From VAZQ01 sp963841105 (GTDB lineage: Bacteria; Pseudomonadota; Alphaproteobacteria; Rhizobiales; Xanthobacteraceae): DNA of 64,000 nucleotides. The translations under genes were made by a program, and so were the position numbers. How positions within the stretch are numbered: position 1 is the first letter of the stretch; each line of letters starts with the position of its first letter. Of this stretch, positions 43,184-51,644 are shown one piece after another. The notes beneath the pieces were generated by a model. That model was not told where the DNA came from. It saw nothing but the letters and a program-made list of their open reading frames with translations, and did no database searches. The stretch is from the NCBI GenBank assembly GCA_963841105.1, contig CAWJCB010000008.1, positions 326,052 to 390,051 of the forward strand. Reading direction: 5' to 3'.

Positions 43184-44326
43184 ATGACGACGTTTCTACA
43201 GATCCGATCCTCCAACGAATATGATTTTGCCGTGGTCGGCGGCGGGCTCGTCGGCATGGCGATCGCCTGGGGGCTGGCAGGGCTGGGCCGCCGCGTCGTG
43301 GTGCTCGACGAGGGCGATCTCGCCCATCGCGCCTCGCGCGGCAACTTTGCGCTTGTCTGGGTGCAGAGCAAAGGCGCCGGCATGGCGGAATATGCGCGCT
43401 GGACCAGGCAGTCGTCGCAGCGTTGGCCCGAGCTCGCGCAGGCGCTCGCGGGGCAGACCGGGATCGACGTGCGTTTTCACAGACCCGGCGGGCTGCACCT
43501 TCTCCTTTCCGAGCGTGAGATGGAAAACCGCGCCAACGCGCTCAAGCGTCTGCACAACCAGCCCGGAATGGATGCCTTCGAATATCAGATGCTCGATCAC
43601 GGCGAGGTCGAGAAGATGCTGCCGCAGGTCGGCGCCGATGTCGCAGGAGCAAGCTTCTGTCCCGCCGACGGGCATGTGAACGCTTTGCGGTTGCTGCGCG
43701 CGACGCATGCCGCCTTCCAGCAGCTGGGCGGCAGTTATCATTCGGACCATGCGGTGGAGCGCATTGAGCCGCGCGCCGGCGAGTTCCGCCTGCACACGCG
43801 AGAGGGCGAGCTTGCGGCCGGCAAGGTTGTGCTCGCCGCCGGCCTTGGCAACGCGCGCCTTGCGCCCATGCTCGGCCTCGACGCGCCGGTTCGCCCGCAG
43901 CGCGGCCAGATCATGGTCACGGAGAAGGTCGCGCCGTTCATGAATCATGTCGTCCACACGATCAGGCAGACCGACGAGGGCGGCGTGATGATCAGCGATT
44001 CCGTCGAGGAGGCGGGTTATGATACGTCGATCGCAAGCGCGGTCCTTTCGGTCATGGCGGATCGCGCCATACGGATGCTTCCACTCCTCGCGCGCCTCAA
44101 CATCGTGCGCTGCTGGGCGGCGCTGCGCGTGATGCCGAAGGACGGATTTCCCATCTATGATCAGTCGGAGACGTGCCCCGGCGCCTTCCTTGCTACATGC
44201 CACAGCGGAGTGACGCTCGCCGCCAACCACGCCCTGGTGCTGCCGCGGCTGATCGATGCCGGCGCATTGGCGAAAGACCTGGCCGCATTTCGCGCGCGGC
44301 GGTTTGATGTTTCGCCGGCTCGCTGA
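43184..44326 (+). CDS. FAD-dependent amino-acid dehydrogenase subunit (HcnC/OoxB/HypDH-beta-like)
   Basis: 380-residue DAO-family flavoprotein. The FAD-binding DFAVVGGGLVGMAIAWGLA is near the N terminus, the second FAD region is LAAGKVVLAAGLGNARLAP, and the C-terminal LATCHSGVTLAANHALVLP closes the flavin site. It works with the two genes that follow (a small [2Fe-2S] subunit and a large FAD/[Fe-S] subunit). The three together match hydrogen-cyanide synthase, opine oxidase and D-hydroxyproline dehydrogenase, which oxidise glycine, opines or D-hydroxyproline and pass electrons to the respiratory chain. An amidase follows, favouring an amine or amino-acid substrate. Confidence 0.9.
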   Translation: MTTFLQIRSSNEYDFAVVGGGLVGMAIAWGLAGLGRRVVVLDEGDLAHRASRGNFALVWVQSKGAGMAEYARWTRQSSQRWPELAQALAGQTGIDVRFHRPGGLHLLLSEREMENRANALKRLHNQPGMDAFEYQMLDHGEVEKMLPQVGADVAGASFCPADGHVNALRLLRATHAAFQQLGGSYHSDHAVERIEPRAGEFRLHTREGELAAGKVVLAAGLGNARLAPMLGLDAPVRPQRGQIMVTEKVAPFMNHVVHTIRQTDEGGVMISDSVEEAGYDTSIASAVLSVMADRAIRMLPLLARLNIVRCWAALRVMPKDGFPIYDQSETCPGAFLATCHSGVTLAANHALVLPRLIDAGALAKDLAAFRARRFDVSPAR

Positions 44327-44606
44327 AGCCACCCGCCGCCCCGCGGTCAGTGTCTTCGTCGATGGCCGGCGCGTGCCGGCGCACGAAGGCGACAGCGTCG
44401 CCGCCGCGATGCTCGCTGCGGGACATATCGTGTCGCGCCGAACGGCGGTCGCCGGCGCGGCACGCGCTCCCTATTGTTTGATGGGTATTTGCTTCGAGTG
44501 CCTCGTCGCCATCGACGGCGTCGGCAATCGCCAGGCGTGCATGGTTGTGGTGCGCGACGGCATGCGCATCGAGACGGGAAAGGCCAAACGAGAGCTCGGC
44601 GCATGA
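44307..44606 (+). CDS. [2Fe-2S] subunit of the FAD dehydrogenase (HcnA-like)
   Basis: 99 residues from ATG 44307 inside the end of the preceding gene. BFD/ferredoxin-like small subunit: VSVFVDGRRVPAHEGDSVAA, then APYCLMGICFECLVAIDGV, with cysteines C-x4-C-x2-C and a later Cys (RQACMVVV) for one [2Fe-2S] cluster. It shuttles electrons between the two flavoproteins. It overlaps both neighbours (20 bp upstream, ATGA downstream). Confidence 0.88.
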   Translation: MFRRLAEATRRPAVSVFVDGRRVPAHEGDSVAAAMLAAGHIVSRRTAVAGAARAPYCLMGICFECLVAIDGVGNRQACMVVVRDGMRIETGKAKRELGA

Positions 44607-46024
44607 ATGCGCCGGCCGAACTGCGCGAGCGCTATGACGTCGCGATCGTCGGGGCAGGACCGGCCGGACTTGCCGCTGCGAGCTTGTGCGCGCGTGCCGG
44701 ACTCGCAACCGTGCTGCTCGACGACCAGCCGCACCCCGGCGGGCAGAGCTACCGGTCCGTAACCGCCCCGTCTGTGCCGGCGAACACGGTGCTCGGCGAC
44801 GACTATTGGCGCGGCGGCTCGCTCGTGCGGGAGGCGCGCGACAGCGGCGCGCAGCATGTCGCCGGAGCAAATGCGTGGGGGCTGTTGCGGGAAGGCGAGA
44901 TCGCCGTCTCGATCGCGGGGCGCTCGCGCCTGATCGCGGCCACGCGCATTATCCTTGCGGCCGGCGCGATGGAGCGGCCGTTTCCCATACCGGGCTGGAC
45001 GCTGCCCGGCGTGATGACGGTGGGCGCGGCGCAGACCCTCCTCAAGTCTTCGGCCCTGGTGCCGCAGGACCGCACCGTGCTCGCGGGATGCGGACCGCTC
45101 CTCTGGCTTCTCGCCTGGCAATATCTCAACGCCGGTGTACGGCTCGAAGCCGTTCTCGACACCGCTCCCCGCATGGACTGGCAAGGCGCGCTCCGCCACG
45201 CGCCAGGCTTTGTTGTCTCTCCTTACCTCGCCAAGGGCTGGCGTTTGATGATGGCGGTGCGCCGGGAGCTCATCGTCATCGGCGGCGTGATCGCGCTCGA
45301 GGCGCAGGGCAAGGAACGATTGGAAGCGGTGTCGTACCGCACCACGCACGGACAGGAGCAGCGGATCAAGGCGGATATGCTGCTCCTGCATCAGGGCGTG
45401 GTCCCGAACGTCAATCTCGCCATGGCATCCGGTGTTGCCCATCGCTGGAACGAGGCGCAGCTCTGCTTCGTGCCGGTGCTGGACGCGTACGGCTCCACCA
45501 ATGTGCGCGGCCTCGCCATTGCAGGCGACGGAGCGGGAATCGCGGGGGCGGAAGCGGCGCAGGCGCGTGGCCGCCTCGCCGCCATTGCCGCGATCCGCTC
45601 CATCAAGCCCGAGCTTCGCCTTGCCGCCGAGGAAAAGGCGGCACGCGCGTTGCTGCGCCGCTTCCTGCGCGGGCGCGCATTTCTCGATGGCGCTTTCAGA
45701 CCGCGGCCGCAATTCCGCCGGCCCGGCGGAGAGACGCTGGTCTGCCGTTGCGAGGACGTCAACGCCCGCCAGATCATCGACACGGTCGCGCTTGGCTGTC
45801 CCGGCCCCAACCAGATGAAGGCTTTCCTGCGCTGTGGCATGGGGCCCTGTCAGGGGAGGCTGTGCGGCCTCACCGTGACCGAGCTCATGGCGCAAGCGCG
45901 CGGCGTCACGCCCGATGCGATCGGCTATTATCGTCTGCGCCCACCAGTGAAGCCGATCACTCTCGGCGAGATTGCCGGGCTGCCGACGAACGATGAAGCG
46001 GTGAAAGCCGTCGCCCGCGAGTAG
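44603..46024 (+). CDS. FAD/NAD(P)-binding large subunit with Fe-S domain (HcnB/OoxA-like)
   Basis: 473 residues from ATG 44603, overlapping the previous stop. Two dinucleotide-binding regions: DVAIVGAGPAGLAAASLCAR and the central DRTVLAGCGPLLWLLAWQYL. A C-terminal BFD-like [2Fe-2S] domain has TLVCRCEDV and MGPCQGRLCGLTV (four cysteines). It forms the large subunit of the heterotrimeric dehydrogenase. The amidase starts seven bases after its stop, so all four genes form one operon. Confidence 0.9.
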   Translation: MNAPAELRERYDVAIVGAGPAGLAAASLCARAGLATVLLDDQPHPGGQSYRSVTAPSVPANTVLGDDYWRGGSLVREARDSGAQHVAGANAWGLLREGEIAVSIAGRSRLIAATRIILAAGAMERPFPIPGWTLPGVMTVGAAQTLLKSSALVPQDRTVLAGCGPLLWLLAWQYLNAGVRLEAVLDTAPRMDWQGALRHAPGFVVSPYLAKGWRLMMAVRRELIVIGGVIALEAQGKERLEAVSYRTTHGQEQRIKADMLLLHQGVVPNVNLAMASGVAHRWNEAQLCFVPVLDAYGSTNVRGLAIAGDGAGIAGAEAAQARGRLAAIAAIRSIKPELRLAAEEKAARALLRRFLRGRAFLDGAFRPRPQFRRPGGETLVCRCEDVNARQIIDTVALGCPGPNQMKAFLRCGMGPCQGRLCGLTVTELMAQARGVTPDAIGYYRLRPPVKPITLGEIAGLPTNDEAVKAVARE

Positions 46025-46030
46025 TAGTCC

Positions 46031-47239
46031 ATGCATGATCCCTTGAATGCGTTCTGCGCGCACTCCACCGCGAAGCTCAAGGGCGCGCCGGCGGGTCCGC
46101 TGGCAGGTCGCACCTTCGCGGCAAAGGATTTGTTCGACATTGCAGGCGACGTGACCGGCGCCGGCAATCCTGACTGGCTCGCGCTGCATTCGCCTGCCGC
46201 GCGCACCGCGCCAGTCGTGCAGGCGCTTGTCGATGCCGGCGCCGACATGGTGGGGAAGACCCATACCGATGAGCTCTCGCGCGGCATCTTCGGCGAGAAT
46301 GCCCATTACGGCACTCCAACCAATCCGAAGGCGCCGGGGCGAGTGCCCGGCGGTTCCTCAAGCGGCTCGGCGGCAGCGGTGGCCGGCGGTCTCGTTGATT
46401 TCGCGCTGGGCACCGACACCGGCGGATCGGTGCGCATCCCGGCGAGCTTCTGCGGCATCCTCGGCATCCGTCCGACGCATGGACGCGTGTCGCTCGAAGG
46501 CGTGGTCGGCCAGGCGCCGAGCTTCGACACCGTCGGCTGGTTCGCGCGCGACGCGGAGCTCCTGGCGAGGATCGGCGAAGTGCTGCTCGGCAGCGAGATC
46601 GCACGCGCGCCGCGCGCGCGCCATGTGATCGTGGCCACCGATGCCTTCGCAATCGCCGAGCCGGCGACCGCTGCTGCGCTTCTCCCTGTGGCAGAGCGTA
46701 TCGCAGCGCTTGTCGGCAGCAGCGAGCAAACCGCGATCTCGCCGGACGTGCTGCTCTCCGACTGGTTCGCGCATCAGCGCGCCGTGCAGGGACGCGAGGC
46801 CTGGGCGACCTTCGGCGACTGGATCGATCGGCACAACCCTCGCTTCGGATTCGAGGTCGCGGATAATCTCCTTCGCGGCACGCATATCGATGACGCGACA
46901 CTTGCGGCGGCGCGCGAATTTCAGGCGGCGCAGCGCAACGCGATCATGCAGACGCTCGCGCCCGACACCATTGTCTGTTTGCCGACGGCGCCCTTCCCCG
47001 CCCCTCTTCTGGACCAGCGGCGCTCGGCCATGTGGGCGCGCCGCACCGCCATCAGCACGCTCACCACCATTTGTGGAACGCTGGGGGCGCCGCAATTGAG
47101 CTTACCCCTTGCTCAAGTGGATGGCCTTCCCGTGGGGCTCTCCATCGTGGCGCGGCCGGGCGGCGATGAGATGCTGCTCGCCTTTGCCCGCACGGTGATG
47201 AGCGGCTTGCCGATGCCGTACGTTGGGTCGAGTTCTTGA
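46031..47239 (+). CDS. Amidase (amidase-signature family)
   Basis: 402 residues. Ser-cisSer-Lys triad: Lys in FAAKDLFDIAG, cis-Ser in PGGSSSGSAAAVAGG and nucleophile Ser in GTDTGGSVRIPASFCG. The family hydrolyses amides to acid and ammonia. Position directly after the dehydrogenase trimer suggests it releases or consumes the dehydrogenase substrate, for example an amidated amino acid. The C terminus (PYVGSSS) lies in a palindrome, so the last codons may be recent additions. Confidence 0.92.
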   Translation: MHDPLNAFCAHSTAKLKGAPAGPLAGRTFAAKDLFDIAGDVTGAGNPDWLALHSPAARTAPVVQALVDAGADMVGKTHTDELSRGIFGENAHYGTPTNPKAPGRVPGGSSSGSAAAVAGGLVDFALGTDTGGSVRIPASFCGILGIRPTHGRVSLEGVVGQAPSFDTVGWFARDAELLARIGEVLLGSEIARAPRARHVIVATDAFAIAEPATAAALLPVAERIAALVGSSEQTAISPDVLLSDWFAHQRAVQGREAWATFGDWIDRHNPRFGFEVADNLLRGTHIDDATLAAAREFQAAQRNAIMQTLAPDTIVCLPTAPFPAPLLDQRRSAMWARRTAISTLTTICGTLGAPQLSLPLAQVDGLPVGLSIVARPGGDEMLLAFARTVMSGLPMPYVGSSS

Positions 47240-47300
47240 CGAGACCCAACATTCCCGCCGACTCAGAAGCGTTGGGTCTCGCGAAAGAGCTCGACCCAAC
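47222..47300. repeat. REP-like inverted repeat at the amidase 3' end
   Basis: Outer arms GTTGGGTCGAG/CTCGACCCAAC (47222-47232 and 47290-47300) and inner arms GAGACCCAAC/GTTGGGTCTC (47241-47250 and 47271-47280). The left arm lies within the last codons and stop of the amidase gene. A dispersed palindrome of the kind frequent in Bradyrhizobium-like genomes. Confidence 0.85.
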
Positions 47301-47348
47301 CTACGCCATACGCTTTCGCCCGCCCTGTACGTTGCCTACATTAGCCGC

Positions 47349-48227
47349 ATGGCAAGCGACGACTATCTTGTCCGCCCGGACCCGTCGGATCCACGCCTGA
47401 CCGAGCGCGTCACCGGCATCGATCAGACCGGGTCGCGGATCGAGACGCGGGTCACCGTCGAGCGCGCCCTCACGATCTTCCTCAATGCGCAGGAGATCGT
47501 CACCGCCATGACCATCAACGACTATCCGGAATACCTCGCGCTCGGCTATCTGCTGAACCAGCACATGCTCTTGCCGGACGATGTCATCGTCGGCGTCGAT
47601 TACGACGAGGAGCTCGCCGTCGCCATCGTGCGCACGCAGCGCAAGACCAACTACGAAAAGAAGCTCAAGAAAAAGGTGCAGACCTCGGGATGCGCCCAGG
47701 GAACGGTGTTCGGCGACCTGATGGAGGCGTTGGAGAACGTCACGCTTCCGCGCGCTGAGCTGCGCACCTCGTGGCTTTACGCGCTGACGCACAAGATCAA
47801 CACGACGCCATCGCTTTATCTCGAAGCGGGCGCCATCCACGGCTGCGTGCTGGCGCAGGAGGACAGGCCGCTGATCTACATGGAGGATGTCGGCCGCCAC
47901 AACGCCGTTAACAAGATCGCGGGCTACATGTTCAAGCATCGCCTGGCCGCGCACGACAAGATCTTCTACACCACCGGACGGCTCACTTCGGAGATGGTGA
48001 TCAAGACCGTGCGGATGGGAATCCCAATCCTGGTGTCGCGCTCGGGGTTCACGGCCTGGGGCGTCGAGCTGGCGCGCAAGGCCAATCTCACGCTTGTCGG
48101 CCGCGCCCGCGGCAAGCGTTTCGTTGCGCTTGCCGGCGAGGACCGCATCATATTCGACCAGGATCTGCGCCACATCGAGGAGGAGAGCGCGAAGCACCGG
48201 CGCAAGGCGGCGGTGCACGACGATTGA
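47349..48227 (+). CDS. fdhD: FdhD-like sulfurtransferase (formate dehydrogenase accessory)
   Basis: 292 residues from ATG 47349; the longer frame from 47223 reads through the palindrome. FdhD transfers sulfur from IscS to the molybdenum cofactor of formate dehydrogenase. The Cys loop is QTSGCAQGTVFGD, with one cysteine rather than the C-x2-C pair of the E. coli protein. The pocket motifs YMEDVGRHNAVNKIAG, TTGRLTSEMVIK and LVSRSGFTAWG are conserved. No formate dehydrogenase genes are in the window. It converges on the TPP enzyme with only 7 bp between stops. Confidence 0.9.
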   Translation: MASDDYLVRPDPSDPRLTERVTGIDQTGSRIETRVTVERALTIFLNAQEIVTAMTINDYPEYLALGYLLNQHMLLPDDVIVGVDYDEELAVAIVRTQRKTNYEKKLKKKVQTSGCAQGTVFGDLMEALENVTLPRAELRTSWLYALTHKINTTPSLYLEAGAIHGCVLAQEDRPLIYMEDVGRHNAVNKIAGYMFKHRLAAHDKIFYTTGRLTSEMVIKTVRMGIPILVSRSGFTAWGVELARKANLTLVGRARGKRFVALAGEDRIIFDQDLRHIEEESAKHRRKAAVHDD

Positions 48228-48234
48228 GTCCCAC

Positions 48235-50004
48235 TCACTCTCGCCGCTTTCTTTCCGCCGCATCCCAGGCGGTGAGCGCCTGGAAATCGGGAACGAAGCC
48301 CAGCCCCTTCTGCGCATCGGAGGAAATAACGGACTGCGAGGTGACCACGTCGATCAGCGCCGGTGCGTTCTTCAGCGCCCTTTGCAACGCGTCCGGAAGC
48401 TCGGCTGCCTGCTCGACGCGTTCCCCATATGCGCCAAGCGCTCGCGCGAGCGCGGCGTAGTCGGAGTGGCGCAGCGTGGTGCCGACAACGCGACCGCCGT
48501 AGTTCATTTCCTGATCGAGGCGCTCGATATTCCACGCGGCGTTGTTGGACACGACGAACACAGCCTTTGCCCCGTGCCGCACCGCGGTGTCGATTTCCAT
48601 GGCATTGATCCCGAAAGCACCATCGCCATTGACGGATATGACCTGCCGTTCGGGCATGCCGAGCGCTGCGGCAACGGCGAACGGAACTCCCACGCCGAGG
48701 CAACCGAAGGCGCCGGCGTCCATGTATGTCGTCGCCTGCAGGCCAGTGCGGGCGAAGCTGAGAAGATCGCCTCCATCCGCGATGCCGACATAGTCAGCAT
48801 CAGCTATAGCGGCGATGGCATCGAAGATGACCCTGGGATGAATCTTTCCGTCAGCGCCGGTGAGAGGCAGATCGTTCTTGCGATCACCGGCCGCGACGCG
48901 CGCGCGATGACGGCGGCGCAATCCATCCGCCCACACCGGATCGACATTCGGCTCACGATTGCCGGCAGCCTCGACCATTGCGGAAAGCGCCAGATGCGGC
49001 GAAGCCAGCAATTCCGGCTGACCGCGGCGGTTGTCGATGAGCTCGCCGGCCGTCTCTGCGATGCGAATGAAGCGTGCATTGGGAAAAACCGCAGGCGAGC
49101 CGTAGCCGAGCTGGTAATCGAGCTTGCGGCCGATCAGAAGAACAACGTCGGCCTCGGACATCGCGGCCGCGCGTACCGCGGCCGCCGTTGACGGGTGGTC
49201 CGGCGGCACCAGGCCGCGGCTTTCCTGGGTGTCGAGATAGAGAGCGCCGGTGGCCTCAAGCAGTCGCGTCAGCGCCGGGCCGGCCTGGCGCGCGCCGCGG
49301 CCGGTGATCACCAGAGGCCGCCGCGCCGACCAAAGCACCTCGACGGCCTCGGCCACGGCGGCCGGATCCGGCGGCAGAAGGCGCGGCGTCTTCGGCGCCA
49401 TCCATTCCGGCAGCACCAGCGCCGAAGGCACCCGCGTGCGCAGGACGTCGGTGGGAATCTCGATATAAGCCGGGCCGGGCTCGCCCGCGTCGCCCATGCA
49501 GCGCGCCACGGCCTCGTCGAGCTCGCGCACCACCTGCTCAGCAACCCGCGCGGTGCGCGACGTGCGGGTGACCGGACGAAGCATGTCGACGTGTGGAATG
49601 TCCTGCAGCGGCCCCATATTGGCTTGCGGACGCGAGGTGCAGCCGCCGATCAACAGGACCGGCGCGCGCGCGAGCGACGCATTGGCCATGGCGGTGACGG
49701 TGTTGGTGACACCAGGTCCGGCGGTCACCATGGCCACGCCGAACTGACCGCTCAGCTCGGCATGGGCGTGCGCCATGTGCACCGCGGCGCCTTCGTGCCT
49801 GACATCAATGATGCGGATGCCTTGGCGCGCGACATGGTCCCAGATCGGCTGGATGTGGCCGCCTTGCAGGCCGAATATGCGGTCGATGCCGCGCGCCTTG
49901 AGGAAGCGGGCGACCCACGCGGCGCAGGAGCTCTCGTCTTCGTTCAAGTCCTGGGTCTTTTGGGTCTTTTGGGTCTTTGGGGTTTTGGCCGCGGCCTCGT
50001 TCAC
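48235..50004 (-). CDS. Thiamine pyrophosphate enzyme (acetolactate synthase/benzoylformate decarboxylase-like)
   Basis: 589 residues from GTG 50004, which overlaps the acyl-CoA ligase stop (GTGA) and has GGAGG six bases upstream; the ATG at 50046 lies inside that gene. Catalytic Glu in DVRHEGAAVHMAHAHAE, a central FAD/ADP-like domain (PLVITGRGARQAGPALTRLL), and the TPP motif GDGAFGINAMEID ending in VVSNNAAWN. An N-terminal Lys/Thr/Gln tandem repeat (KTPKTQKTQKTQ) is unusual and mirrors a TTTTGGGTCT DNA repeat at 49950-49985. The substrate may be an alpha-keto acid or acyl-CoA from the aromatic operon; unproven. Confidence 0.87.
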   Translation of the reverse strand: MNEAAAKTPKTQKTQKTQDLNEDESSCAAWVARFLKARGIDRIFGLQGGHIQPIWDHVARQGIRIIDVRHEGAAVHMAHAHAELSGQFGVAMVTAGPGVTNTVTAMANASLARAPVLLIGGCTSRPQANMGPLQDIPHVDMLRPVTRTSRTARVAEQVVRELDEAVARCMGDAGEPGPAYIEIPTDVLRTRVPSALVLPEWMAPKTPRLLPPDPAAVAEAVEVLWSARRPLVITGRGARQAGPALTRLLEATGALYLDTQESRGLVPPDHPSTAAAVRAAAMSEADVVLLIGRKLDYQLGYGSPAVFPNARFIRIAETAGELIDNRRGQPELLASPHLALSAMVEAAGNREPNVDPVWADGLRRRHRARVAAGDRKNDLPLTGADGKIHPRVIFDAIAAIADADYVGIADGGDLLSFARTGLQATTYMDAGAFGCLGVGVPFAVAAALGMPERQVISVNGDGAFGINAMEIDTAVRHGAKAVFVVSNNAAWNIERLDQEMNYGGRVVGTTLRHSDYAALARALGAYGERVEQAAELPDALQRALKNAPALIDVVTSQSVISSDAQKGLGFVPDFQALTAWDAAERKRRE

Positions 50005-51326
50005 TTCGTCCTCCCCTCCGGCGCCCGCGCGGCTTCCTCCGCGCATGTTGTTTCCTCACTCCCGGCGTTAAGTTGCGTTCGCAGAACGCGGTGCAAAATC
50101 TTTCCCGTTGCCGTCCTCGGCATCTCGAATTCCCGAATGAACGACACCGAGCGCGGCCGTTTGTGGCCGGCGATCCTGTTCCGGCACCAGTCGAGGATTT
50201 CGTCCTGCGCCGGGGCTTCTCCGTCGTGGGCAACGATCACCGCGTGGACGCGCTCGCCCCATTTGCCATCGGCGACCCCGATCACCGCGACGTCCTTCAC
50301 CTTGGGATGCGCGCCCAACAGCGCTTCCACCTCCGAAGGATAGACGTTCTCGCCGCCCGAGATGATCATGTTGCTCTTGCGATCGACCAGATAGACGTAG
50401 CCTTCCTCGTCGCGGCGGGCGAGATCGCCGACCGTGCAATAATCGCCTCGGAATGCTTCACTGGTTTTCTCGGGCGACCTCCAATAGCCGTCGAACGTGT
50501 AAGCGTTGCACGAATAGAGCTCGCCGGCTTTGCCGGCGGCCACGTCATTGCCCTCCGCATCGAGCAGGCGGATGGGACGCGAGCCGATGCATTCGCGACC
50601 AACCGAGCCCAGCTTGGAGAATTGCTCGTCCGGGTGAAGCATGGTGACCCATCCCGCTTCCGTCGATCCGTAAAGCTCGAACAATCCGGAATTCTTGAAA
50701 TAGTCCATGATCGCCAGCTTGGTGTCCCGGCGCGCCGGCGCGGAAGAGATCATGAGCTTGGTGACCGCGTCAACGTTGTAGCGCGCACGCACGGCGGCGG
50801 AGAGGGCAAGCATCATGATGTAGTGCGTCGGGACCAGGGAAGTGAAGGTGGCGCCGCCTTCTGCCAGCGTGCGCACGAGATGCTCCGGGTCGAAGCTCTT
50901 CCTGCTGTAGATCGTGCAGGCGGCGCCGCAATAGGTGAACGCGCCGAAAAAGTACAACGAATTCGCGTGACACATGGGCATGACCAGCAGCGCGGCATCT
51001 CGGCGCGACAGACCCATTTCCACTTCCGTGACGAGGGAGAGAAGGGCGCTGCCGCGGTGGCTGCGGATCGCGCCCTTCGGCTTGCCCGTCGTGCCGGACG
51101 TGTACATCAGGGTCCAGGGATCGCCCGGCGTGACTCTCACGCTGGGCGCGTCGTCTCTGGCTCTGGCGAGCATATCCTCGTAGGCAACGTATCCGGGATG
51201 GCGAAGCCGCACGGCCGAAGGCAATGAAGTTTTCGGCCGGCAGCGAAAGATCGGCGCGCACCAATTCAATCGATTCCAGCAATTCGTCCTGGACGATGAG
51301 CGCCTTCGCTTCGCAGTTCTCGACAA
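50001..51326 (-). CDS. Acyl-CoA ligase, C-terminal part (frameshifted)
   Basis: Class I adenylate-forming enzyme. Real homology begins near LRHPGYVAYEDMLARARDD. Phosphate-binding TLMYTSGTTGKPKGAIRS, acyl-adenylate motif LFELYGSTEAGWVTML, hinge/core VGDLARRDEEGYVYLVDRKS and the catalytic Lys near the end (PRTATGKILHRVL) are all present. It activates a carboxylic acid as AMP ester and transfers it to CoA. In this operon the likely substrate is salicylate, 2-aminobenzoate or a related aromatic acid, by analogy with the adjacent acyl-CoA monooxygenase. Confidence 0.85.
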   Translation of the reverse strand: MSRTAKRRRSSSRTNCWNRLNWCAPIFRCRPKTSLPSAVRLRHPGYVAYEDMLARARDDAPSVRVTPGDPWTLMYTSGTTGKPKGAIRSHRGSALLSLVTEVEMGLSRRDAALLVMPMCHANSLYFFGAFTYCGAACTIYSRKSFDPEHLVRTLAEGGATFTSLVPTHYIMMLALSAAVRARYNVDAVTKLMISSAPARRDTKLAIMDYFKNSGLFELYGSTEAGWVTMLHPDEQFSKLGSVGRECIGSRPIRLLDAEGNDVAAGKAGELYSCNAYTFDGYWRSPEKTSEAFRGDYCTVGDLARRDEEGYVYLVDRKSNMIISGGENVYPSEVEALLGAHPKVKDVAVIGVADGKWGERVHAVIVAHDGEAPAQDEILDWCRNRIAGHKRPRSVSFIREFEMPRTATGKILHRVLRTQLNAGSEETTCAEEAARAPEGRTK

Positions 51327-51579
51327 TGTACTGGATTTCAGCCCCGATGAGCCGAAAATTGATGGGAACGGCGATCAACCCTGCGAGCGCCGTTGCGGCG
51401 TAGATCTCCATCCATTCCAGACAATTATAGGCAAGCACGCAGACGCGGTCGCCTTTCGTGAGCCCGAGGCCGGTCAGAGCGTTCGCAAGCCGGCAGGCGC
51501 GCGCATACCAAAGACGGAACGTCAACGCCCGTTCAAGGTCGCGTGCCCCCACCTTGTCGGGAAACATGGCGGCGTGCAT
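50770..51579 (-). CDS. Acyl-CoA ligase, N-terminal part (frameshifted)
   Basis: N-terminal part: MHAAMFPDKVGARDLERALT, LTGLGLTKGDRVCVLAYNCL, AGLIAVPINFRLIGAEIQYI. Homology stops at LPAENFIAFG near 51215 and continues in the other frame (~LRHPGYVAYED), so one base is gained or lost around 51205-51220. The start is uncertain: ATG 51579 is the first good codon, and GTG codons up to 51612 are possible. The rest of this open frame below 51200 is not real coding. Confidence 0.78.
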   Translation of the reverse strand: MHAAMFPDKVGARDLERALTFRLWYARACRLANALTGLGLTKGDRVCVLAYNCLEWMEIYAATALAGLIAVPINFRLIGAEIQYIVENCEAKALIVQDELLESIELVRADLSLPAENFIAFGRAASPSRIRCLRGYARQSQRRRAQRESHAGRSLDPDVHVRHDGQAEGRDPQPPRQRPSLPRHGSGNGSVAPRCRAAGHAHVSREFVVLFRRVHLLRRRLHDLQQEELRPGASRAHAGRRRRHLHFPGPDALHHDACPLRRRACALQR

Positions 51580-51644
51580 TTGCAGCACGTCGCCGATATG
51601 CGCCAGCCCCGGTGGCACAGACAGGCGCCTGAGAAGGCTGAGCT

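Noticed and set aside
44471..46306. 611-residue open frame on the minus strand opposite the FAD dehydrogenase operon
   Set aside because: Antisense to strongly conserved FAD, [2Fe-2S] and amidase genes; composition is His/Arg/Gly-rich as expected for a GC-rich shadow, and no domain is visible.
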